Assembly (NCBI RefSeq): GCF_958304185.1 | Contig: NZ_OY284437.1 | Location: 1 to 64,000 of the forward strand | From: an uncultured Erythrobacter sp. | GTDB taxonomy: Bacteria > Pseudomonadota > Alphaproteobacteria > Sphingomonadales > Sphingomonadaceae | Length of the DNA stretch: 64,000 nt | Direction: 5' to 3' | Part shown: positions 39,298 through 47,584 of the stretch, piece after piece | Layout of the letters: every line of letters begins with the position of its first letter | How positions within the stretch are numbered: the stretch's first letter is position 1 | The notes under the pieces: model-generated | The model's input: the letters and a program-made list of their open reading frames with translations, nothing else | Databases searched by the model: none | Told to the model about the DNA's origin: nothing | Position numbers and translations under genes: made by a program

Positions 39298-40539
39298 TCA
39301 GGCTTTCCGCGTGAACGTAATCGGCAGGTGGGTCACCCCGCGCAGCAGGATGTTGGGCAGGATGCGGATTTCATTTTCGTCCGCCACCGCGAAGTTATCG
39401 AGCCGTTCGAGCAGCTCGTCGAAAGCAACCAGCATCTCCTTGCGGGAGAGCATGTTGCCCACGCACATATGCGGCCCCTTGCCGAAGCTGAGGTGCGTGC
39501 GGGCATTGGTGCGTTCGATGTCGAAGCGGTCGGGATCGGGGAAGCGCTTGGGATCGCGGTTGGCCGCGGCATAGCGCAGCTGCACCACGCTGCCCGCCGG
39601 GATCGCCATGCCGCCAAGCTCGGTGTCCTGCTTGACGATGCGCCACATTCCCGCCGTCGGTGTTTCGTAGCGCAGCGCTTCTTCGACGAGGTTGCCGATC
39701 ACCTTGGGATCGCGCCCGCCGGCTGCCGCCTTGGCCTTGGCCATCTGGTCAGGGTTGCGGATCAGCTGGAGCAATCCGCCTGCCAGCGTCGAGGTGGTGG
39801 TCTCGTTCCCCGCCACCATGAACTGCTGCATCAGCGACATGATTTCGGGGTCAATCAGCGGGGTTTCCCCCTCGATCCGTGCTTCGACCAGATCGGTCAG
39901 CAGATCGTTGCCGCCATTGGCGCGGCGGTCGTCGATCAGGCCCTTCATGTAGTGCTGGAATTCGACGAGGCTGCGCGCGCATTCGAGCTTGCGGTCGTGA
40001 TCGACCATCTGGCTGAAACGGTCGACCGCGGCGTCCGACCAACGCTTGACCCGCTTGGGATCGTCATCAAGCCCGATTTGTCCGGCGATCATCGCTACCG
40101 GCAAGGGCACGCCGAATTCCTCGACGAATTCGCATTCCCCCCGGTCGGCAAAGGCCTCGATCAGGTCGATCGATTTCTGCCGCATATCGGCCTCGATCGC
40201 GTTCACACGCGGGGCGGAAAAGGCGAGGTTCACCAGCTTGCGGTTGCGGGTGTGGACGGGATGATCGGCGGTCAGCAGGGTCGGCAGGTCAGGCCAGCCC
40301 TCTGCCAGAATGGCCTGAATATCCTCATCCGCCTCGCGCCCCATCAGCGCGGTGAAATCGTTTGAGAAGATTTCCGGCTTGGTGGTCGCCTCGCTGCACA
40401 GGTCGTAGCTGTAGACGACGTAGGTATTCATGCCTTCGAGAAGTTCGATCGCAACCCCGGCCTCGTGCATGGCGCGGTAATGGTCGAACGGATCGATCAG
40501 CGTTTCAGGCGCAAACACGTTGCCTTGTGGCTTGTTCAT
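39298..40539 (-). CDS. Cytochrome P450 (first of three)
   Basis: A 413-residue soluble bacterial P450. Heme ligand Cys359 in Phe-Gly-Lys-Gly-Pro-His-Met-Cys-Val-Gly; I-helix Ala-Gly-Asn-Glu-Thr-Thr; ExxR in Glu-Glu-Ala-Leu-Arg. No membrane anchor, so it uses a ferredoxin system, none of which is in the window. It heads the operon P450, dehydrogenase, DUF35, thiolase, SDR, ThuA, dehydrogenase (40539 down to 33852), which suggests hydroxylation of a side chain or ring before CoA-dependent breakdown. Confidence 0.93.
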   Translation of the reverse strand: MNKPQGNVFAPETLIDPFDHYRAMHEAGVAIELLEGMNTYVVYSYDLCSEATTKPEIFSNDFTALMGREADEDIQAILAEGWPDLPTLLTADHPVHTRNRKLVNLAFSAPRVNAIEADMRQKSIDLIEAFADRGECEFVEEFGVPLPVAMIAGQIGLDDDPKRVKRWSDAAVDRFSQMVDHDRKLECARSLVEFQHYMKGLIDDRRANGGNDLLTDLVEARIEGETPLIDPEIMSLMQQFMVAGNETTTSTLAGGLLQLIRNPDQMAKAKAAAGGRDPKVIGNLVEEALRYETPTAGMWRIVKQDTELGGMAIPAGSVVQLRYAAANRDPKRFPDPDRFDIERTNARTHLSFGKGPHMCVGNMLSRKEMLVAFDELLERLDNFAVADENEIRILPNILLRGVTHLPITFTRKA

Positions 40540-40637
40540 GTGAGGCGGCTCCAGACCCTTGGATATTATGGCGCAAGCCTAGCCATGACCCCGCCTCCGT
40601 TGCGATGCGCGTTTGTGTTAGGATTGCACGGAGCACA

Positions 40638-41015
40638 TCATCCGGCGGCAAATTCGCGTACAAATTCAGCCATGTCGAAATAGTCGCGCCACGCGGTGAT
40701 GTGGCCGTTTGCGTCGATCTCGAAAGTGCCCATCACCCGGACTGCGGCGCGGCGGCCGTCCTTGAAGTTGAACGCGTCCGTGCGCTCGGTCAGGACGGTG
40801 TTGCCGTTTGCCGCGATGGCGTGGGTCTGCCAGTCGCACGACGCGATATCGGCCAGAAATCCGGCGACCATTTCGCGCATCGCTGCGGTGCCGTGGACCG
40901 GTTCCATCGGGATATTGTGGTAGATGATATCCTCCGCACACAGCGCGAGCATCGCGTCGATGTCGCAGGCGTTCCAATGGCCGATGAAGGCCTCGACGGT
41001 TTGCTGGGGCGTCAT
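40638..41015 (-). CDS. Limonene-1,2-epoxide-hydrolase-like enzyme
   Basis: A 125-residue NTF2-fold protein that aligns closely by eye with Rhodococcus limonene epoxide hydrolase. Every active-site position is present: Tyr32 and Asn34 (Tyr-His-Asn-Ile-Pro), Arg78-x-Asp80 (Glu-Arg-Thr-Asp), Trp109 and Asp111 (Trp-Arg-Asp-Tyr-Phe-Asp). It should hydrate an epoxide to a diol. The P450 next to it could form the epoxide. ATG 41015 overlaps the ThuA stop by 4 nt. Confidence 0.88.
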   Translation of the reverse strand: MTPQQTVEAFIGHWNACDIDAMLALCAEDIIYHNIPMEPVHGTAAMREMVAGFLADIASCDWQTHAIAANGNTVLTERTDAFNFKDGRRAAVRVMGTFEIDANGHITAWRDYFDMAEFVREFAAG

Positions 41016-41788
41016 GCGGTTCCTCCTGAGGTGTAGTCGAGCGCCTGTGCCAGCATTTGCCGGACATGCGGGTTGGCATAGGTCGCCGGGCCATCGCCGC
41101 ATTGCAGGTAGATAAGCGGGGCGGGGCAGGTGCGGCTTTCCCAGCCGATGCAGTTGCTGCCCGGCGGGTGATCCCAGCCTTCGCGGCTGAACATCGCGCC
41201 TGCGACGGCATTGGCGGCGGAGTAGAAATTGTCGGCGGTGAAAGCGAACCCCTCGGCCCGCATCAGCGGGATGATGGCGCTTTCGTCGATGGGGCAGAGA
41301 TAGACCTCGTCGGTCACCGGGAAGCTGGCGGGCAACCCGCGCGTCACGGGGTGATCGGCGATGACATGGGCGTCATAGGCGACATCATGGCGATAGCCGG
41401 AATCGGGCCACGCTTCGCCCTGCCACTGGCCCGGTTGGTAGAGGAACCCTCCGCCCAACCACTCATGCCATTCCGGCCACTCGGCCCACCCGGCCAGCGC
41501 GTGGTGCAGGGCCACCGCTCCTTTGCCTGACGCAAACCGCGTCGTGATCGCTTCGCGGAACGCAGGCGAGGGCGGGCGCATCGTCACCGTGCCATCGGCG
41601 AAGGTGTAGCCTGCCATGTCGTAGAACAGCAGGGCATCAGCCGCCGTAATCGCCTCGGCCGCGTCAGCTTCTCCGCCTTCGGGGTGGATCAGGCGGGTGA
41701 TGTCCCAATCGCCAAGCGCAGCGAGCAATTCGGCAAAGGGGCCTTCCTCGTAGGGATGGCCCCCCGACAGAACCAGCAACGAGCGCAT
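41012..41788 (-). CDS. ThuA-like domain protein (second of two)
   Basis: A 258-residue protein starting Leu-Leu-Val-Leu-Ser-Gly-Gly-His-Pro-Tyr, with Leu-Phe-Tyr-Asp-Met-Ala, Val-Ala-Leu-His-His-Ala-Leu-Ala-Gly-Trp and Asp-Glu-Val-Tyr-Leu. It differs strongly from the ThuA protein at 35099-35854 in the centre (Trp-rich 100-125), so the two are not recent duplicates. It is coupled to the epoxide-hydrolase-like gene (ATGA) and to the MDR gene upstream (TGATG), so the three proteins probably act in sequence. Confidence 0.8.
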   Translation of the reverse strand: MRSLLVLSGGHPYEEGPFAELLAALGDWDITRLIHPEGGEADAAEAITAADALLFYDMAGYTFADGTVTMRPPSPAFREAITTRFASGKGAVALHHALAGWAEWPEWHEWLGGGFLYQPGQWQGEAWPDSGYRHDVAYDAHVIADHPVTRGLPASFPVTDEVYLCPIDESAIIPLMRAEGFAFTADNFYSAANAVAGAMFSREGWDHPPGSNCIGWESRTCPAPLIYLQCGDGPATYANPHVRQMLAQALDYTSGGTA

Positions 41789-42798
41789 CAGGCGATCTTG
41801 AGGATCATCTTGCCGTCATTGGTGCCTGCAAACAGCCGCATGAAGCTGTCGAAGGCGTGCTCCAGCCCTTCGTCAATATGCTCGTCGATGGTGAGCTTGC
41901 CCTGCGCGGCCCAGACACCCATCTGCGCAGCCCCCTCGGCGAAGCGGGGAACATAGTCGGCGACTAGCAACCCGCGAATATGCGCACGCTTGACGATCAG
42001 CTGCCACAGGTTGCGGATGCCGCGCGGCTCGGTGTTGTATTCGCTGATGAGGCCGCACAGCCCGACGCGCGAATGGAGGTTGAGGTTCATCAGCCCCGCA
42101 TCAAGGATGATCCCGCCGACATTCTCGAAGATCACGTCGACGCCGTCCGGACAGGCCTCGGCGATGGCGGCGGTCAAGGCGGCTTCATCCTTGCCGCGGT
42201 AGTCGATTGCGGCGTCGAAGCCGTATTTCTCGATCAGGCGCGCGCACTTGGCCGGGCCGCCCGCGATGCCGACCGCGCGGCAGCCGTGAATCTTGGCGAG
42301 CTGGCCCACCAGCGATCCCACTGCGCCCGCCGCGCCGCTGACCAGCACGGTTTCACCCGCTTTCGGCTCGCACACCTCAAGGAAGCCGAAATAGGCGGTC
42401 ATGCCCACCGCGCCGAAGATCGACAGGTAGTTGGTGACGCTCGGCACTAGGGTGGGGTCAATCGGCTGAGTGAACCCGCCGACCGCGCTGACCGAGTAGT
42501 CCTCCAGCGCATTGAGGCCCATCACCCACTGGCCGGGCGCGAAACCTTCTGCCCGGCTTTCCTCGACTACGCCGATGGTGCTCGCGCGCACCGGATCGCC
42601 CAAGGGAATCGGCGGCATGTAATTGCCTTCCGCATCCATCCACCCGCGCATCGCCGGATCGAGCGAGGCGTAGTGGTTGCGGATCAGGAACTGGCCCTCT
42701 TCCAGCGCGGACGTCGGTTCGGTGATGAGCTCGAAGTCTTCTTTGACGGGCGTGCCATCAGGGCGGCGTTGCAGCAGGAAACGGCGGTTGGTGGGCAT
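41788..42798 (-). CDS. Zinc-free MDR reductase, NADP-dependent (CurA/prostaglandin reductase type, first of three)
   Basis: A 336-residue medium-chain reductase: Asn-His-Tyr-Ala-Ser-Leu-Asp-Pro-Ala-Met-Arg-Gly-Trp, Gly-Ala-Ala-Gly-Ala-Val-Gly-Ser cofactor loop, Gly-Gly-Pro-Ala-Lys-Cys for NADP phosphate, and Phe-Glu-Asn-Val-Gly-Gly. No zinc-ligand cysteines. Such enzymes reduce activated C=C bonds of enones. It is first in the operon with ThuA and the epoxide hydrolase. Confidence 0.9.
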   Translation of the reverse strand: MPTNRRFLLQRRPDGTPVKEDFELITEPTSALEEGQFLIRNHYASLDPAMRGWMDAEGNYMPPIPLGDPVRASTIGVVEESRAEGFAPGQWVMGLNALEDYSVSAVGGFTQPIDPTLVPSVTNYLSIFGAVGMTAYFGFLEVCEPKAGETVLVSGAAGAVGSLVGQLAKIHGCRAVGIAGGPAKCARLIEKYGFDAAIDYRGKDEAALTAAIAEACPDGVDVIFENVGGIILDAGLMNLNLHSRVGLCGLISEYNTEPRGIRNLWQLIVKRAHIRGLLVADYVPRFAEGAAQMGVWAAQGKLTIDEHIDEGLEHAFDSFMRLFAGTNDGKMILKIA

Positions 42799-42822
42799 GG
42801 TTGTCCTTAAGGGTTCGAGAAA

Positions 42823-44961
42823 TCAGGCCGGTTCGAGCTTCACCGGAATGGCGCTTTGCAGAGACTGCCCGGTGATTGGATCGTAATCGACCACCTCGCT
42901 CACCAGCCGGTTGGTCGAGGAGCCACGTTCCCGCACATCCTCTTTGGTCGCATCGGCATCGCCGTAGGCATGGGCCATCGAGATGATCCCGCGCCGCACC
43001 TTGTCGCTCGCCTTCACCACCCCGTGGATCGTGGCGTGGGGCGAGGTGATCGCGACCAGCCCACCTTCCTCCAGCCCCAGCGCGGCAATGTCATCGGGGT
43101 GGATATAGGCGGGGTTGGTAGTGGTCTTGGCCTGCAATTTCTTGAGCGGGTGGCCGATCGAGTTGAACCGCGTCTTGGAACGGCGGCTGATCAGCCGGTA
43201 ATCGAACCCTTCGCGGGCTGCGCGGTTTTCGGCATATTTCCCGATCTCCGATGGCATTGCGCCGACCGCCAGATCGAAGCGGTGAAATTCGCCTTCATCG
43301 ACCGGCTGAACCATCGGGTGAACCTCGGGATAGATCACCGCCGCTCCGCCATTGGCGGCGCAATCCGCACGCACTTGGCTGGGCGTGACGAGGCAACCGG
43401 TCACGGCGAGATCGAGGAATTCCTGCTTGGTCGGCTTGCGATCCATCGGCAGTGGGCCGCCATTGAGGTTCATCTGGATGCCCAAGTGATGCGCCAGCGT
43501 CCAGAACATCTCATATTCGTCGATGCAGTCGCCGGGAGCGGCTACCACCGCTTCGGTGTAGCGGGCGTAGGGCTCTTCGTGCCACCATTCGGACAGGCTG
43601 GTGATGTCCTCACGCTCAAGGCACTGCGAGGGGGCGAGGACGACATCGGCGCGCTTGGCGCTGGCGCTCATCCACGGATCGATCTGCACGAACAGCTCAA
43701 GATCATCGAGCGCGCGGACCATCTTGGCCTGATCGGGGAAGCCCACCACCGGATTGCCACCGACTGAGATCAGCGCGCGCACCTGGCCCTCGCCGGGGGT
43801 GAGGATTTCATCGGCCAGCACGTTGCAGGGCATTTCCCAGCCCAGTTGGCCCAAGCCCCGGAAGCGCGATTTCGGCATCCCTTCCGCGCCGAACATCGGC
43901 ACCGGCGGCGCAACCTGCGCGCGGCGGGCGTTCTGGTAGGGGCTGAAGACACCCGGGATCGCGGCCTTCTCGCCCTCCTGCTTGAAGCGGGCGCAGATCG
44001 TATTGAGGCTGACGACGAGATATTCGGTCAGCGTCCCGTTGCCTGCCATTTCCGGTCCGGTGCCGGTCACTGCGCAGCCCTTGGAGCCAGTCGCGAACAT
44101 TCTGGCGGCGGCGACAAGCTGATCCTTGTCGAGCCCGGCACGTTCTGCTGCGACTTCCGGCGGAAAGGCTTTCACGGCCTCTGCCAGCTCGTCAAACCCA
44201 TCGACATGGGCGGCGACGAAATTGCGGTCATACAGCCCTTCGCTGATGATGACGTTGAGCATCCCCGCCAGCATCGCCGGATCCTCACCCGGCTTCACCG
44301 GTAGGTAGATGTCGGCCAGCCGCGCCACATCGCTTTCGCGCGGATCGGCGACGATCAGCTTGAGGCCCTTGGCCTGCTGGTCACGGATGCGGCGCGAAGG
44401 GCTGAAGGGCGGCACGCCGCCGACCGGTGAATAGTGCGAGACGATCGGGTTGTTACCGATGAACATCGCCACGTCGCTCTCGCTGAACGTATTCGGCCCT
44501 GCCATCCACTTGCCGTAGCGCGCGGTGGTGAACACCTTGGCGGGCTGATCGAGCGTCACCGAGGTGTAGAAATTGCGGCTCCCCACCGCGTTGGCAAAGC
44601 TCAATGAGGCGGACATGGCCGCGCTGTTCTGAAATCCGCCCGATCCCATGAAGACCGCCACCGAGTTCGGGCCATGCTGGTCAATGATGCGGCGCAGTTC
44701 GGACGCCACATGGGCGAGCGCTTCGGGCATCGGGGTCGAGACGAATTCGCCCTCGGCGTTCCTCACCAGCGAATGGTGCAGGCGGTTGTCTGAATTGTGC
44801 GAATCCGGCAGCTCGCGGCCCTTCATGCAGGTGTAGCCGCCGTAAGCCGGATCATCGGGATCGCCGCGCACCTCAATCACCTTACCGTCAGCAACGTCCA
44901 CCTCCATCGCGCAATTGGCGTGGCAGAAGCGGCAGAAGGTCTTGTGAGTCTCGACGCCCAT
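42823..44961 (-). CDS. Molybdopterin-dependent oxidoreductase with one 4Fe-4S site (DMSO reductase superfamily)
   Basis: A 712-residue catalytic subunit from ATG 44961 (GGGAGA site upstream). Cys10, Cys13, Cys17 and Cys45 hold a 4Fe-4S cluster, followed by Lys47. Further domains are the two molybdopterin-binding regions (Asn-Asn-Pro-Ile-Val, Gly-Gly-Asn-Pro-Val-Val) and a C-terminal beta-barrel (Ala-Tyr-Ile-His-Pro-Asp-Asp). No Tat signal, so it is cytoplasmic. No electron-transfer subunit is encoded beside it. The molybdenum ligand cannot be fixed; the stretch Thr-Ser-Val-Thr-Leu-Asp near residue 142 contains candidates but no Cys. The substrate is unknown. mobA lies 1.2 kb away. Confidence 0.88.
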   Translation of the reverse strand: MGVETHKTFCRFCHANCAMEVDVADGKVIEVRGDPDDPAYGGYTCMKGRELPDSHNSDNRLHHSLVRNAEGEFVSTPMPEALAHVASELRRIIDQHGPNSVAVFMGSGGFQNSAAMSASLSFANAVGSRNFYTSVTLDQPAKVFTTARYGKWMAGPNTFSESDVAMFIGNNPIVSHYSPVGGVPPFSPSRRIRDQQAKGLKLIVADPRESDVARLADIYLPVKPGEDPAMLAGMLNVIISEGLYDRNFVAAHVDGFDELAEAVKAFPPEVAAERAGLDKDQLVAAARMFATGSKGCAVTGTGPEMAGNGTLTEYLVVSLNTICARFKQEGEKAAIPGVFSPYQNARRAQVAPPVPMFGAEGMPKSRFRGLGQLGWEMPCNVLADEILTPGEGQVRALISVGGNPVVGFPDQAKMVRALDDLELFVQIDPWMSASAKRADVVLAPSQCLEREDITSLSEWWHEEPYARYTEAVVAAPGDCIDEYEMFWTLAHHLGIQMNLNGGPLPMDRKPTKQEFLDLAVTGCLVTPSQVRADCAANGGAAVIYPEVHPMVQPVDEGEFHRFDLAVGAMPSEIGKYAENRAAREGFDYRLISRRSKTRFNSIGHPLKKLQAKTTTNPAYIHPDDIAALGLEEGGLVAITSPHATIHGVVKASDKVRRGIISMAHAYGDADATKEDVRERGSSTNRLVSEVVDYDPITGQSLQSAIPVKLEPA

Positions 44962-45063
44962 CGTGGTTCTCCCTTTATCTGTGCAAACTACCACAGGGGG
45001 CGAACCACTCGACTGACACTTTTGTCCGTGGAGAGGTGGGTTTCGCACCTGCATTAGCCTCTT

Positions 45064-45154
45064 CGTCACCCTGAACTTGTCTCAGGGTCTATTTCTCCTC
45101 ACGCACCGGCGGAATGGATGGCAGGATGGATGCTGAAACAAGTTCAGCATGACG
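45064..45154. repeat. Palindromic element with CGTCA/TGACG ends (type B, copy 1)
   Basis: 91 bp made of two small hairpins (around CCCTGAACTTG and CAAGTTCAGCA) and flanked by CGTC and GACG. It lies in the divergent region between the molybdoenzyme and MDR genes, where a terminator role is unlikely. Copies are at 51344-51435 and 61233-61323. Confidence 0.85.
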
Positions 45155-45180
45155 GAAAATTCAAATTCGGAGAGTGACTT

Positions 45181-46185
45181 ATGCCGACCACCACCCGCCA
45201 ATGGCTCTTGAACGGACACCCGCGCGGCCGCGGGATCGAGATCGAGAACGACTTCAAGCTGGTCACCACCGAACTTGGCGATCCTGCGCCCGGTGAGATG
45301 CTGCTGAAGCTGCATTACCTCGGCTTCGATCCGGCGCAGAAGGGCTGGATGGAGAACATCGCGGACTACGTTGCGCCCATGAACATTGGCGATGTGATGC
45401 GCGGCAGCGGGATTGCCGAAGTGGTCGCGTCCAACGGCGGGCGCTTTGCCGTGGGCGACATGCTGTTCGGCACGACCGGCTGGACCGAATACCTCGTCAC
45501 CGACGGCAAGGAGCTGACCAAGGTCGAAACCGAAATCTCGCCCACTGCGGTGCTCTCGGTGCTCGGCACCACGGGCCTCACCGCCTATTGCGGGCTGTTC
45601 AAGGTCGGCAAGCCCGTGGCGGGCGATACCGTGTTGGTCAGCGGCGCGGCAGGCGCGACGGGCAGCATCGTCGGCCAGCTCGCCAAACTCGCCGGGTGCC
45701 GCGTGGTCGGGATCGCGGGCGGTCAAGACAAGTGCGACTGGCTGGTGCGCGAGGCGGGGTATGACGCCGCGATCGATTACAAGGCGGACAATGTGAAGGC
45801 CCAGATCAAGGAACTTTGCCCGCGCGGTGTCGACGTCATCTACGACAATGTCGGCGGCAAGATCTTGAACGATATGCTCGCCTGCATTGCCACGAATGCC
45901 CGCGTGGTGATCTGCGGCGGGATCAGCCGGTATGAGACCGGCTCGCTTCCCGCTGGCCCCGAGAATTACTTCAACCTCGTCTTCCGGCGCGGGACCATGG
46001 CGGGCTTCATCGTGCTCGACTGGGCGAGCGAATTCCCCGGCATCCGCAAGCGGCTCGAAGGCTTCGTCAAGGATGGCAGCCTGAAGTATCAGGAAGACAT
46101 CCAGCACGGCTTCGAAAACGCGCCGCAGACCTTGCAGCGGTTGTTCGCCGGCCTCAATCGCGGGAAGCAGATGCTGAAGCTTTAG
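45181..46185 (+). CDS. Zinc-free MDR reductase, NADP-dependent (second of three)
   Basis: A 334-residue CurA-like reductase with Tyr-Leu-Gly-Phe-Asp-Pro-Ala-Gln-Lys-Gly-Trp, Gly-Ala-Ala-Gly-Ala-Thr-Gly-Ser, Gly-Gly-Gln-Asp-Lys-Cys and Tyr-Asp-Asn-Val-Gly-Gly. The NADP-phosphate Lys is kept. It stands alone on the plus strand, opposite the molybdoenzyme. About one third to one half identical by eye to the other two MDR proteins in the window, so it is an older paralogue. Confidence 0.9.
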   Translation: MPTTTRQWLLNGHPRGRGIEIENDFKLVTTELGDPAPGEMLLKLHYLGFDPAQKGWMENIADYVAPMNIGDVMRGSGIAEVVASNGGRFAVGDMLFGTTGWTEYLVTDGKELTKVETEISPTAVLSVLGTTGLTAYCGLFKVGKPVAGDTVLVSGAAGATGSIVGQLAKLAGCRVVGIAGGQDKCDWLVREAGYDAAIDYKADNVKAQIKELCPRGVDVIYDNVGGKILNDMLACIATNARVVICGGISRYETGSLPAGPENYFNLVFRRGTMAGFIVLDWASEFPGIRKRLEGFVKDGSLKYQEDIQHGFENAPQTLQRLFAGLNRGKQMLKL

Positions 46186-46191
46186 GAGGGG

Positions 46192-46722
46192 TCACCCCGC
46201 CAAATCCTCCGGCCTATTGACGTTCATCAACGCGGCGGGAAGGTCGACCCGCCGCGCGGTGATGGCATCGGCGAAGCGGTAGAGTGACCGCCCTCCGCCG
46301 CTCAGAAAGGCTTCAAGCGCCGGAAAGTCTGCTACCGGCCACAGCCCCACAACCGGCTGGCTCTCCACAATCGCCGCGCCTTCGCCAGCCAGCAGCGCAG
46401 CCAGATCATGCGGCAGGTCCGGCACATCAACCCCGGCAGAGAGCACGAAGGCGAACCCCTGCGCCTCGGCATGGCGCAGCGCCGCTGCCAAACCGCCGAG
46501 TGGGCCGAGCCCAGCCTCGGGCCAGTCGGGGATGCAGGCAAACCCTGGCTCATCACGCCCGCACACCACCAGCGTATCGCATTGCGCCAGCAGCGCTGCC
46601 GCCACCCGATCGATCAGCCGCTCGCCCTGATACAGCGCCTGCGCCTTATCGCTGCCGAACCGCCGCGCTTGTCCGCCGGCGAGGATCGCCCCGAGGACTT
46701 TAGTCAAACGCCTCGGTCGCAT
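46192..46722 (-). CDS. mobA: Molybdenum cofactor guanylyltransferase
   Basis: A 176-residue enzyme converting molybdopterin and GTP to bis-MGD. N-terminal Leu-Gly-Ala-Ile-Leu-Ala-Gly-Gly-Gln-Ala-Arg-Arg-Phe-Gly-Ser-Asp-Lys is the nucleotide-binding signature, with Gly-Pro-Leu-Gly-Gly and Asp in Ala-Gly-Val-Asp-Val-Pro downstream. The start is uncertain: ATG 46722 or TTG 46707, both overlapping the preceding gene. Its placement near a DMSO-reductase-family enzyme suggests cofactor supply to it. Confidence 0.88.
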   Translation of the reverse strand: MRPRRLTKVLGAILAGGQARRFGSDKAQALYQGERLIDRVAAALLAQCDTLVVCGRDEPGFACIPDWPEAGLGPLGGLAAALRHAEAQGFAFVLSAGVDVPDLPHDLAALLAGEGAAIVESQPVVGLWPVADFPALEAFLSGGGRSLYRFADAITARRVDLPAALMNVNRPEDLAG

Positions 46723-47041
46723 TGCCCTCGGCATTATAGACAGGGCCTTCCGCATCGACCCGGTACTTGGCGCTCACCGCGCCGGTGATGCCGAACTGAC
46801 CGATATGATCGCGCATTCCGGTATAGGCCGGGTCCTTGAAATGGGCGGCGAGGGCTTCTTCGCTCTCCCATTCCTCGAACACGTTCACGCGCGCCGGGTT
46901 CATCGAACAGGCGCTCCAGTCGTAGTGGATGCAGCCCTTTTCGGCGAGCGCCGCTTCGATATGCGGGCGGGCGGTGCGCAGCGCTTCTTCGCGCTGGGCG
47001 GGGTCGAGGTCGATCTGCGCGGAAATCAGAATCTTGGCCAT
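46700..47041 (-). CDS. Antibiotic-biosynthesis-monooxygenase-like (ABM) protein
   Basis: A 113-residue ferredoxin-like-fold protein: Ile-Leu-Ile-Ser-Ala-Gln-Ile-Asp, Lys-Gly-Cys-Ile-His-Tyr-Asp-Trp, Val-Phe-Glu-Glu-Trp-Glu-Ser, His-Phe-Lys-Asp-Pro. Such proteins are cofactor-free monooxygenases or small binding proteins. It lies 8 nt after the SnoaL gene and overlaps mobA by 23 nt. Confidence 0.8.
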   Translation of the reverse strand: MAKILISAQIDLDPAQREEALRTARPHIEAALAEKGCIHYDWSACSMNPARVNVFEEWESEEALAAHFKDPAYTGMRDHIGQFGITGAVSAKYRVDAEGPVYNAEGNATEAFD

Positions 47042-47049
47042 GTGCCGAA

Positions 47050-47460
47050 TTACCCCTGAGCGCCGAATTCGGCGATGATTTTGAAGGTGCGGCTGGTGAA
47101 AACCCAGCGCCCGTCGATTTTGGCGAGTTCGTCTTCGTAGAGACCGCCGACATGGCGCGCAGGCGCATCCTTCGGCTTCAAAATTTCCTGCGTCTGCACC
47201 CGCGATTTCGCGGTGTTGCCGGTGACTTCGATCATGCAGGGCACGCATTGGAAGCTCACCGCCTCAAGGCCTCCCATTGCACCGTTCCAGAAGCCGACGA
47301 TCGCGGCCTTGCCCTTGGTCTTGTGGCCCATCAGATCCCAGTCGGCATCGTCGGCCCACACGCTCCCCCAGGTGTCGGCATCGAAGCGCACCACGCCATC
47401 GGCATAGGTGCCATTGAGTTCGACGATCGCGACGCGATCCTCCAGCGGTCCGGTAAACAT
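47050..47460 (-). CDS. SnoaL/NTF2-fold protein
   Basis: A 136-residue cone-shaped alpha+beta fold protein. Features: Leu-Glu-Asp-Arg-Val-Ala-Ile-Val-Glu-Leu near the start, Trp-Gly-Ser-Val-Trp-Ala-Asp-Asp-Ala-Asp-Trp-Asp-Leu and the terminal Trp-Val-Phe-Thr-Ser-Arg-Thr-Phe. This fold includes ketosteroid isomerase, polyketide cyclases and dehydratases; the activity here is unknown. ATG 47460 has GGGAGAG upstream. Divergent from the SDR at 47585. Confidence 0.8.
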   Translation of the reverse strand: MFTGPLEDRVAIVELNGTYADGVVRFDADTWGSVWADDADWDLMGHKTKGKAAIVGFWNGAMGGLEAVSFQCVPCMIEVTGNTAKSRVQTQEILKPKDAPARHVGGLYEDELAKIDGRWVFTSRTFKIIAEFGAQG

Positions 47461-47584
47461 TGCGCGCTCTCCCACGATTATGGCGCTGCTATCGAGCGGG
47501 GTGCGCAAGCGGACAATGGACACTTTTGGGAAGGGTGAGCGTGGCGGGATGCGTGGTAGTCCCTTCGCCCAGAGGAGAGACATA

